A stretch of 64,000 nt of DNA from Splendidivirga corallicola (GTDB lineage Bacteria > Bacteroidota > Bacteroidia > Cytophagales > Cyclobacteriaceae). The notes beneath the pieces were generated by a model. The model was not told the origin of the DNA, did not search any database, and saw nothing but the letters and a program-made list of their open reading frames with translations. The stretch's first letter is position 1. Each line of letters opens with the position of its first letter. The stretch spans positions 434,001 to 498,000 of the forward strand of contig JAUJEA010000001.1 in the NCBI GenBank assembly GCA_030442035.1. The letters run 5' to 3'. Of this stretch, positions 8,157-17,470 are shown piece by piece. A program made the position numbers and the translations under genes.

Positions 8157-8696
8157 CTAAGAGATCTTCTCAATCACCAGATTGTGATTTGTATAAATAC
8201 AAATGTCGGCAGCAATGGTTAAGCTCTCCCGAACAATATCTTCAGCGGTAAGATCAGCACTATGCTTCTTGAGTGCAGTAGCAGCCGCTTGCGCATACAT
8301 ACTTCCTGAACCAATAGAAGCGATTTGATTATCTGGTTCCAATACGTCTCCGGTTCCTGACAGAATGAGTATTTCTTCCTTGTTAGCAATGATAAGCATG
8401 GCTTCCAATCGTCTCAGGTAACGATCCATTCTCCAGTCTTTGGCCAATTCGATAGCCGCTCTCTTCATATTACCACCGTAGGCTCCAAGCTTCTCATCAA
8501 ATCTTTCCAGCAAGGTAAAGGCATCGGCGGTTGATCCGGCAAACCCGGTTATAATGTTGCCATCCTGTAGTTTTCTTATTTTACGGACATTACTCTTTGC
8601 TACGGTATTTCCCATGGTAGCCTGTCCATCGGCACCAATGGCTACTTGTCCGTTATGTTGAACTGCAATAACAGTTGTTGATCTCACTTTGCTCAT
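8157..8696 (-). CDS. hslV: ATP-dependent protease proteolytic subunit HslV
   Basis: A 179-residue proteasome-beta-like peptidase. Six residues (MSKVRS) precede the T-T-V-I-A-V strand, so Thr7 becomes the catalytic N-terminal threonine after propeptide removal. The ADGQATMGNTV and KIRKLQDGNIITGFAGSTADAFTL signatures are characteristic, and length is normal. HslV forms two stacked hexamers in the cytoplasm and degrades proteins unfolded by the HslU ATPase. hslU is not next to it here, although the two are adjacent in many bacteria, and it is not elsewhere in the window. A likely promoter lies about 45 bp upstream. Confidence 0.97.
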   Translation of the reverse strand: MSKVRSTTVIAVQHNGQVAIGADGQATMGNTVAKSNVRKIRKLQDGNIITGFAGSTADAFTLLERFDEKLGAYGGNMKRAAIELAKDWRMDRYLRRLEAMLIIANKEEILILSGTGDVLEPDNQIASIGSGSMYAQAAATALKKHSADLTAEDIVRESLTIAADICIYTNHNLVIEKIS

Positions 8697-8739
8697 AATA
8701 CAATATTAAATAATAAAAATAATACCTGATTCCTCTGAT

Positions 8740-8747
8740 CAAATTTA
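8740..8747 (-). promoter_or_regulatory. Probable -7 element of hslV promoter
   Basis: On the minus strand this reads TAAATTTG, a full match to the Bacteroidota -7 consensus TAnnTTTG, 43 bp before the hslV start codon. A convincing -33 TTTG is not seen at the expected spacing, so the call is moderate. Confidence 0.4.
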
Positions 8748-8772
8748 GTGCGAGTATTGAAAATGAGCAGAT

Positions 8773-8896
8773 AACCTGCCAATGCGGCAGGGTTTGGAGG
8801 TCACAGGTTTTGGATGTCAGGTTTCAGCAAGAAATATCAATGAATGGAAAAATATTTACCACCCATTTTATAGCTGATACCTGAAACCTAAAAGCT
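8773..8896. repeat. Degenerate intergenic word repeats (CCTGAAAC type)
   Basis: Downstream of the E2 gene there is an imperfect hairpin (AACCTGCC, loop AATGC, GGCAGGGTT; 8773-8794), then loosely repeated words such as CAGGTTTTGG, TCAGGTTTCAGC and TGATACCTGAAACCTAAAAG up to 8896. The phrase TGATACCTGAAA recurs at 13665-13676. It may act as an mRNA 3' end; its origin is unknown. Confidence 0.4.
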
Positions 8897-8898
8897 AT

Positions 8899-10539
8899 TT
8901 ACACTAGTATTCTGATAGGATCTTCCAACAGTTCCTTAAATGTTTTTAAGAAGGCTGCACCCACTGCTCCATCAACGGCTCTGTGATCACAGGACATGGT
9001 AACCTTCATAACATTGCCGGGAACAAGTTGCCCATCTCTAACCACTGCCGTCTGTTTAATACCTCCAACAGCCAGGATACAGGCATCCGGCGGATTGATG
9101 ATCGCTGTAAACTCTTCAATGCCGAACATACCCAAATTGGAAATAGTAAAGGTATTGCCTTCCCAATCGCTGGGTTGAAGTTTTTTGTCTACAGCTTTTT
9201 TGGCCAGATCTTTTACTTCTGCAGATATGTGAGAAATGGATTTATTATCAGCAAAGCGTACAACAGGTACCAAAAGACCCTCCGGTACAGCCACTGCTAC
9301 ACCAATGTGGATATGATGGTTTTTCCGAAGTTTATCTCCTAACCAGGAAACATTCACATCCGGATGTTTTCTTAACGCCGCTGCAGCTGCCTTGATTATG
9401 ATATCGTTGAATGAAATTTTAACTGGCGATATCTCATTCAAACTCTTTCGTGCCTCCATTGCCTTATCCATGTTGATTTCCATGGTTAAGTAAAAATGCG
9501 GTGCCGTAAACTTGCTTTCTGACAGTCTCTTGGCAATGGTTTTTCTCATTTGAGAAATGCTAATCTCTTCAAAGCTCTCTTGTCCGACTACTGTTGGAAG
9601 CGCAATGGCCGGAGCCTCTTCGGAACCTGCCTGAACGGGTGCTGCCGATGGCACAAATGTTTCCACATCTCTCTTGATAATCCTTCCATTATCTCCAGTA
9701 CCTTTTATTTGGGCAAGATCATACCCTCTTTCCTTGGCCATCATTTTCGCTAAGGGGGATGCTTTTATTCTGCCATTGGAAGAAGAGGATGTAGTTTCAA
9801 CCTGAGAGGCTGAATGAGTCGATTCGGTTGTAGTCGTTTCCTGCGTTGTTGCAGAAGTTGTTTCCACGGCTTTGGGTGTTTCAGCACTCCCCTTTGTTTG
9901 GCTACTTTGATGAGCTTTTAGCAATGTCTCATAATCAGCTCCCTTCTCCCCAACAATGGCGATCACAGCATCAACAGCCACAGCATCACCTTCCTTAACG
10001 CCAACATACAATAACTCACCGTCCTCGTAAGATTCAAGCTCCATCGTAGCTTTGTCTGTTTCAACCTCTGCCATAATATCTCCCGAGCTCACCTGGTCAC
10101 CTACTTTTTTATGCCATGCAGCGATAGTTCCTTCCGTCATGGTATCACTCATCTTGGGCATGGTAATCACAGTGGCCTTAATGCCAGAAACATCAATATT
10201 TTCTTGAGGTGTTTCAGCAGCCACAGATGTAGCTTCAGGTTCACTTTGTTCAACAGCAGTTCCTGAGTCAATATCTTTTAGCAGATCGTCAATATTCTCT
10301 CCTTTATTCCCAATGATTGCGATAACACCATCAACTGGTACTGACTCCTTTTCCTGTATACCTATATACAATAAAGTCCCATCTTCGTAAGATTCCAGTT
10401 CCATAGTAGCTTTATCCGTTTCCACTTCAGCCAGTATATCACCGGATTTCACTTCATCGCCCACTTTTACATTCCAGCTAGCAATAACACCTTCTTCCAT
10501 GGTGTCGCTCATCTTGGGCATTCTAATAACTTCTGCCAT
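8899..10539 (-). CDS. pdhC: Pyruvate dehydrogenase E2, dihydrolipoamide acetyltransferase
   Basis: A 546-residue E2 core enzyme that moves acetyl groups from E1 to coenzyme A. Two lipoyl domains, at about 1-80 and 122-200, each carry the ETDKATMELES lipoylation loop (Lys43 and Lys163). Ser/Thr/Glu-rich linkers follow. The E3/E1-binding domain is at about 258-294 (ASPLAKMMAKERGYDLAQIKGTG). The catalytic acetyltransferase domain fills the remainder and ends with the DHRAVDG motif (His519, Asp523). The paired lipoyl domains and the PKMSDTM start are typical of Bacteroidota pyruvate dehydrogenase E2; a 2-oxoglutarate E2 would usually have one lipoyl domain. E1 and E3 genes are not adjacent, and a perfect consensus promoter lies just upstream, so it is transcribed on its own. 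Confidence 0.95.
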   Translation of the reverse strand: MAEVIRMPKMSDTMEEGVIASWNVKVGDEVKSGDILAEVETDKATMELESYEDGTLLYIGIQEKESVPVDGVIAIIGNKGENIDDLLKDIDSGTAVEQSEPEATSVAAETPQENIDVSGIKATVITMPKMSDTMTEGTIAAWHKKVGDQVSSGDIMAEVETDKATMELESYEDGELLYVGVKEGDAVAVDAVIAIVGEKGADYETLLKAHQSSQTKGSAETPKAVETTSATTQETTTTESTHSASQVETTSSSSNGRIKASPLAKMMAKERGYDLAQIKGTGDNGRIIKRDVETFVPSAAPVQAGSEEAPAIALPTVVGQESFEEISISQMRKTIAKRLSESKFTAPHFYLTMEINMDKAMEARKSLNEISPVKISFNDIIIKAAAAALRKHPDVNVSWLGDKLRKNHHIHIGVAVAVPEGLLVPVVRFADNKSISHISAEVKDLAKKAVDKKLQPSDWEGNTFTISNLGMFGIEEFTAIINPPDACILAVGGIKQTAVVRDGQLVPGNVMKVTMSCDHRAVDGAVGAAFLKTFKELLEDPIRILV

Positions 10540-10565
10540 ATTAATTTTTTGTAATAACTAATGCT

Positions 10566-10596
10566 CAAAAATAGTTTGAAAAAATTCTATTTCAAA
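10566..10596 (-). promoter_or_regulatory. Consensus Bacteroidota promoter of pdhC
   Basis: On the minus strand TTTG (10596-10593) is followed after exactly 19 nt by TATTTTTG (10573-10566), matching the primary-sigma consensus TTTG-N19-TAnnTTTG. The -7 box ends 26 bp before the pdhC start codon at 10539, leaving a leader of about 20 nt. Confidence 0.75.
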
Positions 10597-10657
10597 TAAA
10601 AGACATACCAATTTGAGCCTACCCTGAACCGCTTTTTTTTTACAGTTCCCTGCTGTA

Positions 10658-13552
10658 TCAAAAGCCTATATTTCCTATCAAAAGCTCATAGGAGCTGGCG
10701 TTGGTTTCAGTAAGGTATGAAAAGCGAACACCAATTTCCAATAATTGGTTAAACCTCATTAAGTTGAAATCTGTTTTAAGCTCAATTCCCACTGAACTAA
10801 AATTCTGAGAAGCATCCAATATCTCCCCTTTTCCAAAATCATAAAAAAGATTCGCTTTAATTCTTTGAATATTCAAGACAGGTCCCAAACTAAGATCCGG
10901 ATAGATCAGTGGAAGTGCATAGTTAGCATTGAAGTGATAGAAATGTTCGAAAATCGTTGAGCTGTATCCCCTTGGAAAGAAAAAATAACTAGGGAAACCA
11001 TAATTCCTATCTGATAATGTGACTCCCTGGTCATTTCTAACAAAGTTAATTTCCTGATATTGGTAGCCTCCTCTGAGGTTAACAGAATGATGTTTAAACA
11101 AGCCTGGAAGAAATAATTCTCCTTGTGTTGCCAGATATTGTCCTGTAAAATCCCCTCCTATGGGTGTATGGTTATAATTCAAAAAGAGCTCCTGCCCAAA
11201 TTTCCCGTTAAGGTCTCGTTTCGAGGTTTTTAATGTCCGGCTAAAGGTGATATTATGTGTAAGTGATCTTAAAATACCATTAGATTGCTGATCAAACAAT
11301 CTAACTGTTTGATTGAAATCTGTCACCTCCGTGATGCCGATAGACGAACTCAAAGAAAGATTGGTGAAATACTTTGATTTGGTCAGTATCAATGGCACCC
11401 TTAAACCAACATTAATTTCTTTCTCCTGCCATTGAAATTTCACTCTTTGCACCTGGCCTTGCATGTCTCTAAGGTTTTCACTGGTGGATCTATTGCCAAA
11501 ATTCACTTCCAAATCGATAATAGGGAACCATCTTTGATAACTAAATCTTGCTCTGGCAAACCCACTTTTCTCATTGGCATCATAGGTATATCCAATAAAG
11601 GTGGAAAAGTTGCTTAAAACATCCCTCGCAGCTATACCAGCAGTTAATTCCCGCAAGGAGGTAGAAGCATTCAATCCCCAACTATGAATATTAAATAAAC
11701 CTTTGGCAACGGGATAATCCTTGATCTGATATTGATGTGTGGGAATGTTATTCAAAATTTCTGCATTTCCTTCTTGCTCTACAACGATTTGGTAATCATG
11801 CGTGTTAATGTCTTTCACTTCTTCCAGGGGCTTCCAGAGAGTCGTATCCAATGGCATGCTTACCACATTCATACCATCCTTCACGAAGTCATTAAAAATG
11901 ATATACCTGCCATCCGAAGAAATTACCGGGTTATAGGCACCATATTTTCTTGATGTGACCTGGTAACGTTGATCATTCCGTGTATCGAGTACATAAATAT
12001 TATCAATACCATTGTATGGTGAATTGTAGAATATATAAGAATCATGAGGTACCGGATGCCCTATATTTTCATTGCCAGGTGCAAAAAACTCTTTTTCTTC
12101 ACCAGTTTCCGTATTCAATCCAATCAATGCCTTTCCTTCCCTGGTGGTTCTAAGTACTATAATCGTTTTTCCATCATCCATCCATCTTGGCATGAGATAT
12201 AAAGCATTTTCCTCATGTTGGAAGCTTTTCAATGTTTCTCCGGAATGCGCATCCAACACCACCAATGTATTTTCTCCCTTTTCACTTGTATGAATTGAGG
12301 CTATTTTAGTCCCGTCCTTCGATAAGGCAGCGCCGGCATACTTAGATCTTTTTGTAATAGTCCTATTTTCTCCGGTATTAAAATCATAGGTTTTAATAAC
12401 ACTATATGTTCTATTTCTCCACCTTGGATCGAATTCAAATTCATTCCAAACGATCTTATTATTCTCAAGGGATAACATAGATGAGGGGTTCATGATCCCG
12501 GGAATGAATTCCGTTTTTTCATTACCTTCCTGATCAAGGCTTATAAATTGTCGTATATCCCCTAATCCCGACTTCAAAGCCACTATTTTACCATTAGCCA
12601 ACACCTGAGGATAGAGATAATTGGTATAAATATCTCCTTTACGTTTGTTTATAGGATTAGCTTCCGTTATTTCTAATTCATCAATTTGTGCTTCCCATTT
12701 CCCTCTCTGCTCTTTCATCATATCATCATATGTATCAACCAATCCCTTTCCGGTCTCCTTTTTCATGGCGGTAGAAAATGTGAATGGTAGAAAAGGCAGG
12801 CCCCAGGCACGATCGGTAATATTCGACCAACTTTCGGATCCGTGATGTTTTCTCACATGGGTAGTCATAAAATATCCCAGTCGATAATGATCCGGAACAA
12901 AATGTTTAAATGAACGCAGGTGTTGCTTGTTATAACTGAAAGGCCCCCGCTCTAACAGGTTTGTTCTGTAAACCCTGTAGAAATCAGGTATTCTACCCCT
13001 TCCACTCGTAGTAAGCGCCGTTTCAAGTCCTACAGCATCACCTTCCCAAAACCAATCCGGTACGGCAAAACCAGCCCAGACTCCCTGTGTATTCTGTCCA
13101 AATAAATAGTACAAAAATTTGTTAAATCCTGTTAGACTTTTTTCAAACTGCACCACATGTCTAAACTCATGAACAGCCAGTAAATTGATCCATTCATTAG
13201 TCCCTAAAAAATTGTAATCTTGGGGCGGGTTAATATAAAACTCTGATCTTCTGGGCGCTAATGTCACAAAGCCATTGGAAATTGCCTGATTGTTCTGGAG
13301 TATAATACTAATTTTTCTGACCTCCTTTTGAAGGGATTTGGAAACAGGCCTGTACAAATGCTCCATGGTATTAGCCATTCGCTGCCCAAGTACCTCCGAG
13401 CCTGCTTGAAACAATATATTAAAATGGTCTGTTTCAATGTACTGCCAACGCACGGATGGTGGATTATTTTCTAATACTTGCGCATATATTTTCAGCACAA
13501 CTGGTTGAAAAAGTACTAGTAGCACAAAAAATAGAAGACTTTTTTTCCTCAT
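10658..13552 (-). CDS. Metallopeptidase-like domain fused to TolB-like propeller and outer-membrane barrel
   Basis: A 964-residue exported protein with a signal peptide (about 1-25, ending KIYAQ). Residues 40-260 resemble a gluzincin (peptidase MA) domain: HEFRH at 128-132 fits HExxH, and WFWEGDAVGLE at 167-177 fits the WxxEGxA motif that supplies the third zinc ligand. Residues about 300-600 form a WD40/PD40 (TolB-like) propeller, with repeats such as LSKDGTKIASIH, MPRWMDDGKTIIVL and ISSDGRYIIFND. Residues about 640-964 are alternating strands ending in GNIGF, an outer-membrane beta-barrel pattern. It should sit in the outer membrane with its peptidase and propeller in the periplasm. Its substrate is unknown. 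Peptidase activity is inferred from motifs only. Confidence 0.75.
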   Translation of the reverse strand: MRKKSLLFFVLLVLFQPVVLKIYAQVLENNPPSVRWQYIETDHFNILFQAGSEVLGQRMANTMEHLYRPVSKSLQKEVRKISIILQNNQAISNGFVTLAPRRSEFYINPPQDYNFLGTNEWINLLAVHEFRHVVQFEKSLTGFNKFLYYLFGQNTQGVWAGFAVPDWFWEGDAVGLETALTTSGRGRIPDFYRVYRTNLLERGPFSYNKQHLRSFKHFVPDHYRLGYFMTTHVRKHHGSESWSNITDRAWGLPFLPFTFSTAMKKETGKGLVDTYDDMMKEQRGKWEAQIDELEITEANPINKRKGDIYTNYLYPQVLANGKIVALKSGLGDIRQFISLDQEGNEKTEFIPGIMNPSSMLSLENNKIVWNEFEFDPRWRNRTYSVIKTYDFNTGENRTITKRSKYAGAALSKDGTKIASIHTSEKGENTLVVLDAHSGETLKSFQHEENALYLMPRWMDDGKTIIVLRTTREGKALIGLNTETGEEKEFFAPGNENIGHPVPHDSYIFYNSPYNGIDNIYVLDTRNDQRYQVTSRKYGAYNPVISSDGRYIIFNDFVKDGMNVVSMPLDTTLWKPLEEVKDINTHDYQIVVEQEGNAEILNNIPTHQYQIKDYPVAKGLFNIHSWGLNASTSLRELTAGIAARDVLSNFSTFIGYTYDANEKSGFARARFSYQRWFPIIDLEVNFGNRSTSENLRDMQGQVQRVKFQWQEKEINVGLRVPLILTKSKYFTNLSLSSSIGITEVTDFNQTVRLFDQQSNGILRSLTHNITFSRTLKTSKRDLNGKFGQELFLNYNHTPIGGDFTGQYLATQGELFLPGLFKHHSVNLRGGYQYQEINFVRNDQGVTLSDRNYGFPSYFFFPRGYSSTIFEHFYHFNANYALPLIYPDLSLGPVLNIQRIKANLFYDFGKGEILDASQNFSSVGIELKTDFNLMRFNQLLEIGVRFSYLTETNASSYELLIGNIGF

Positions 13553-13913
13553 ATATTCATTGAATTAATGCATTAAGCCATTTGGTTAGAATATAATAAT
13601 TAGCTTTCAGGTCCGAGCATTTGGGTTTTAGTTTTTTCAAAAACTTTGCTGATACCAAAGACCTGATACCTGAAAGCTCAACTTAACAGCATTGATTGAT
13701 TATTTAAATAATCAGTTCCTTAAACTTAAAACTCAACGTATGACTTTCCTAGAATATTAAGTCATCACGGCTAATTCACTATCACTATTTGCTCAAACAA
13801 CCACCCATATAAGAAAATTCACCGCCAACATTAACAATTTTAATGAAATCACACCATTAATGTATATTTAGCGGTTAGATAATTATCCCCTTGTCAATAA
13901 AAACAACTTTAAA
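13553..13913. other. Divergent intergenic region with 11-bp inverted repeat
   Basis: AGCTTTCAGGT (13602-13612) and ACCTGAAAGCT (13668-13678) form a perfect 11-bp inverted repeat 55 nt apart. The second arm lies in a TGATACCTGAAA phrase also found near 8876-8887. No gene is seen. This region must hold the promoters of both the leftward metallopeptidase-barrel gene and the rightward DPP-IV gene, but no full consensus was found. Confidence 0.45.
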
Positions 13914-16148
13914 ATGAACAAACACATTCATCCAAACAGAAGATTGCTTCTGATTTTCTTTTTATCAGCATTTTTCTTAGTGGTCTTCGACATCCCAGCC
14001 CAGAAACAAAAATATCAAAACCTACAGGAGGCACTTTTTTCATCGGGTAAACTAAATGGGAGAACCGGTCCTCGAAATGTCAATTGGATCAACGAAGGTG
14101 AACAATTTTCATATGTTAAGAACAATGCTCAGAGTGGCAATCAGGAAATTCGTTCTTTCACCCCTAAAAATGGTAAAGACGACTTGATTTTTGATGGGGA
14201 CGGATTGAAATTTCCCGGTACTGATCAGAAGTTTCAATACGCTTCATTCCAATGGTCGGATGATTCAAAATATATTCTTTTCCAAAGTAATTTCAGACCT
14301 GTATGGAGAAGGTCAGGAATTTCGGATTTTTATTTTTACTCCATCTCTGATAAAACCCTAAAGCTTGTAGCCAAAGATGCTCAGACTGCTGAACTTTCTC
14401 CCAATGGCAAAATGATCGGTTATGAAAGAGGTGGCAATCTTTTTGTTTTTGATTTTGCCACGCAAAAGGAAACACAGCTTACCAACGATGCCAAGGACAA
14501 CTTCTACAACGGAAGATTTGGATGGGTTTATGAAGAAGAATTTGGTTTGGCACAAGCCTGGTCCTGGTCACACGATAGCAAAAATATCGCCTTCTGGCAG
14601 GTTGATGAAAGAGAGGTTCCAATTTTCCAAATGACGGATTATTCCGGACAACATGCCGAATATGTAAAAGTAAGATATCCAAAAGTCGGCGATACTAACC
14701 CCACCGTTAAAATAGGTGTTATCGATATTACTAAAAACACTAAAAAATGGATGGATGTAGACTTGAATGATGGTTACATTCCAAGAATTTATTGGACAGC
14801 AGAGGAAGATCAGCTGGCTATTATACATCTCAATCGTAAACAGACACATCTGACACTTACGTTCCATGATACGAAAACTGGAAAAGGCAAAAAGATCATG
14901 GAAGAGAGGTCCGATAAATGGATTGATATATTTGATTTCTTTGCTGGGATCAATCACCTATTTTTCTTTCCAAAAGATCTCAAAGAATTCTTTTGGGTTT
15001 CTGACAGGAATGGCTGGAGTCATATGTATCGATATGATTATACTGGCAAGCAACTGAGCCAGGTTACCCGAGGTGAATGGGAAGTAGTTATTGTACACAG
15101 TGTAGACGTAAAGCGAAAAACCATTTATTATTCTTCAACTGAAAAATCTCCGACAGAGCGTCATTTATATACTATAGGTTTTGATGGTAACAATAAAAAG
15201 AGAATTACCCAAACAGATGGCCGGCACAGAATTAATTTTTCACCCAATGGCAAATATTATATAGATCGATATTCCAATGTTGATACACCAACCCAGGTAG
15301 AACTCTGGACGACCAGGGGAAAAATGCTGGAAAAATTTGAGGCCAATGATGAGGTTTCTCAATACATCAACGAGCATGCTTATGCCCCTAAAGAGCTTAT
15401 TCATTTTAAAACCTCCGATGGTCAGGAATTAGATGGATATGTCATCAAACCTATAGATTTCGATCCCGGTAAGTCTTATCCTTTGGTGTTAAACATTTAC
15501 GGAGGACCAGGAGCACAATCTGTTTATAATGAATTTGCAACAAACACCTGGGAGCAGTACCTGGCTCAGGAAGGTTATGTTATCGCCAGTGTAAATAATC
15601 GTGGAAGCGGCGGTTATGGTAGTGTGTTTGAGAAGGTTGTATACGAAGATCTTGGCAAGTGGGAAAGCCATGATTTTGTTGAAACTGCTAAATATTTGGC
15701 CTCATTACCCTGGGTAGATGGAGATAATATGGCCATTAGAGGGCATAGTTATGGAGGCTATATGTCAAGTTTCACCACATTGTATCATCCCGGCATTTTC
15801 AAAGTGGCCCTGGTTGGTGCCCCGGTTACTGACTGGCGATTGTATGACACGATCTATACTGAGCGATACATGGGGTTGAAGGACGAGAATGAAGAAAACT
15901 ATAAGAAGAGTGCACCTACAACCCATGCTGGCAACTTAGAAGGGAAAATGTTTATTGCTCATTCGGCAATGGATGAAAATGTCCATATGCAGAATACTAT
16001 GCAGTTGGTCAAAGCACTTATTGATAATGGTAAAGATGTGGATCTTCGGATTTATCCCCCTGGAGCTCATGGCGTTGCCTATAATGGAAAAAGTTATGTC
16101 CTGCTATATCAACAATATGTGGACTATCTGAATAAATATTTAAAATAG
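13914..16148 (+). CDS. Dipeptidyl-peptidase IV, S9 family
   Basis: A 744-residue exported serine peptidase that removes X-Pro dipeptides from peptide N-termini. A signal peptide (about 1-29, ending DIPAQ) is followed by an eight-blade-type beta-propeller up to about residue 480. It holds the WVYEEEFG motif, whose glutamates hold the substrate N-terminus in DPP-IV enzymes. The C-terminal alpha/beta hydrolase domain carries the triad Ser612 (GHSYGGY), Asp687 (HSAMDENVH) and His719 (GAHGVAY). Length and motif order match the family. It is monocistronic with a strong terminator at 16180-16209. With the aminopeptidase P at 49241-50641 it could process proline-containing peptides; whether it acts in the periplasm or outside is not shown. 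Confidence 0.95.
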   Translation: MNKHIHPNRRLLLIFFLSAFFLVVFDIPAQKQKYQNLQEALFSSGKLNGRTGPRNVNWINEGEQFSYVKNNAQSGNQEIRSFTPKNGKDDLIFDGDGLKFPGTDQKFQYASFQWSDDSKYILFQSNFRPVWRRSGISDFYFYSISDKTLKLVAKDAQTAELSPNGKMIGYERGGNLFVFDFATQKETQLTNDAKDNFYNGRFGWVYEEEFGLAQAWSWSHDSKNIAFWQVDEREVPIFQMTDYSGQHAEYVKVRYPKVGDTNPTVKIGVIDITKNTKKWMDVDLNDGYIPRIYWTAEEDQLAIIHLNRKQTHLTLTFHDTKTGKGKKIMEERSDKWIDIFDFFAGINHLFFFPKDLKEFFWVSDRNGWSHMYRYDYTGKQLSQVTRGEWEVVIVHSVDVKRKTIYYSSTEKSPTERHLYTIGFDGNNKKRITQTDGRHRINFSPNGKYYIDRYSNVDTPTQVELWTTRGKMLEKFEANDEVSQYINEHAYAPKELIHFKTSDGQELDGYVIKPIDFDPGKSYPLVLNIYGGPGAQSVYNEFATNTWEQYLAQEGYVIASVNNRGSGGYGSVFEKVVYEDLGKWESHDFVETAKYLASLPWVDGDNMAIRGHSYGGYMSSFTTLYHPGIFKVALVGAPVTDWRLYDTIYTERYMGLKDENEENYKKSAPTTHAGNLEGKMFIAHSAMDENVHMQNTMQLVKALIDNGKDVDLRIYPPGAHGVAYNGKSYVLLYQQYVDYLNKYLK

Positions 16149-16179
16149 ACCACTTGTTGGTTCTTCCAAACAAATTTAG

Positions 16180-16209
16180 GAGCCGGTGTATTTTACGCTG
16201 GCTCTTTTT
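16180..16209 (+). terminator. Rho-independent terminator of the DPP-IV gene
   Basis: GAGCCGGTGTA (16180-16190) pairs with TACGCTGGCTC (16194-16204) around a 3-nt loop, allowing two G-U pairs, and five T residues follow. It lies 31 bp after the DPP-IV stop codon. Confidence 0.85.
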
Positions 16210-16304
16210 CTGATTGAATAAGATGGGTAAAATGTTTATTTTTAAGTAGACACCTCATGGAAAACCTGTTGCAATGCATTTAGTGATAAGTATTTCTCAA
16301 GGTG

Positions 16305-16351
16305 AATGATGAATGTTGAGTTAATTCATTCAAAACTCAACATTCATCATT
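16305..16351. repeat. Perfect 18-bp inverted repeat
   Basis: AATGATGAATGTTGAGTT (16305-16322) and its exact complement (16334-16351) flank an 11-nt loop. The word GATGAATnTTGAGTT recurs at 18033-18048. It lies after the DPP-IV terminator and 70 bp before the AraC-type gene, so it may be an attenuator, a read-through barrier or a small mobile repeat. Confidence 0.6.
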
Positions 16352-16420
16352 AAACATAACTTAATACTTTTTACTGATTGCTTGAATGAACCATGGGCCT
16401 TTTTAAGTGCAAGTAAAATA

Positions 16421-17230
16421 ATGTACTACAATATATTTTCACCCTGTGAGGAACTTAAACCTTTTATAAAATTCTTTTGGATACTGGAAGACCTCACTGG
16501 AATACAAGAAAAGCATTCCATAGAAAGAGTCATTCCGGATGGATGTATGGAGCTTATCATTCATTATGGAGACAGGTTCCAACAATACGATCAAACGCAA
16601 TGGAAAGACCAATCCAAGTCTCTTCTGGCAGGCCAGCTCAAAAAATTCTTACTGCTAAGACCCACAGGTATTATGGGCATGGTTGGTGCTCGTTTTCACC
16701 CCAATGGTGCTTATCCGTTTTTTAAAATTCCAATGAATGAATTTCAGGGGCATGTAATCGAAGCTGATAACATTTGTGATATCTCCATGCTGGAAAATAA
16801 AATCTATGAAACCAAAGATCACCACGGCAAAGTAATGCACTTTCAATCTTTTTTGTTGCAAATGCTCCATCAGAATTTTTCAGAAGAACCTTTGATTAAT
16901 GCTGCTGTAAACCTCATTGTAGAACAAGATGGATGTATACCTATAACTGATGTTGCAAAGAAGTATGGAAGTTCGGTTAGACAAATGGAAAGGAAGTTTA
17001 ATCAATTGATAGGTATTAGTCCAAAAGCTTTTTCAAATCTTGTTAAACTCAAAAACTTCTTTAATCTCACCGAAACCGGACGATTCCAAAAATTCACAGA
17101 CCTCGCCATCGAGTGTGGCTATTATGATCAGGCGCATTTCATCAGGGAATTCAAACAAATAACCGGTTTAAGTCCGAAAGCTTATTATAAGGAGACCAAT
17201 CTTATGAATGATTTCTTTTGGAATCATTGA
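16421..17230 (+). CDS. AraC-family transcriptional regulator
   Basis: About 269 residues from the ATG at 16421; the longer in-frame TTG start at 16382 adds 13 residues of no obvious use. The N-terminal half (about 1-150) is the sensor domain often found ahead of Bacteroidota AraC HTHs (FSPCEELKPFIKFFWILED, IERVIPDGCMELIIHYGD). The C-terminal 100 residues hold the two helix-turn-helices, with VAKKYGSSVRQMERKFNQLIGISPKAF and the AraC signature FTDLAIECGYYDQAHFIREFK-x-x-T-G-x-S-P-K-A-Y. The target genes are unknown. The gene is isolated on both sides. Confidence 0.9.
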   Translation: MYYNIFSPCEELKPFIKFFWILEDLTGIQEKHSIERVIPDGCMELIIHYGDRFQQYDQTQWKDQSKSLLAGQLKKFLLLRPTGIMGMVGARFHPNGAYPFFKIPMNEFQGHVIEADNICDISMLENKIYETKDHHGKVMHFQSFLLQMLHQNFSEEPLINAAVNLIVEQDGCIPITDVAKKYGSSVRQMERKFNQLIGISPKAFSNLVKLKNFFNLTETGRFQKFTDLAIECGYYDQAHFIREFKQITGLSPKAYYKETNLMNDFFWNH

Positions 17231-17470
17231 GGCATCCTGGTTCTACATTTTAGCTTAATCACTTTAACGCCTAAACACAATTCCACTTATATTTCTATTT
17301 ATACGTTGAATTCAATCACCATCGTTGTCTCAGAATTTCTGATGTGATTATTATAATTGAGGCACGTCGGATTTGTACAATTTTATAAACATTATTTGTC
17401 TTAGTATTGAAGCATATTCTTAGATACCAAAAACTGTTGTACTAAATTCAGATTAAATTAAATCATCATT

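Noticed and set aside
8157-8696. Incomplete HslUV locus as a sign of gene loss
   Set aside because: hslV and hslU are often apart in Bacteroidota; hslU may be elsewhere in the genome, and hslV itself is intact.
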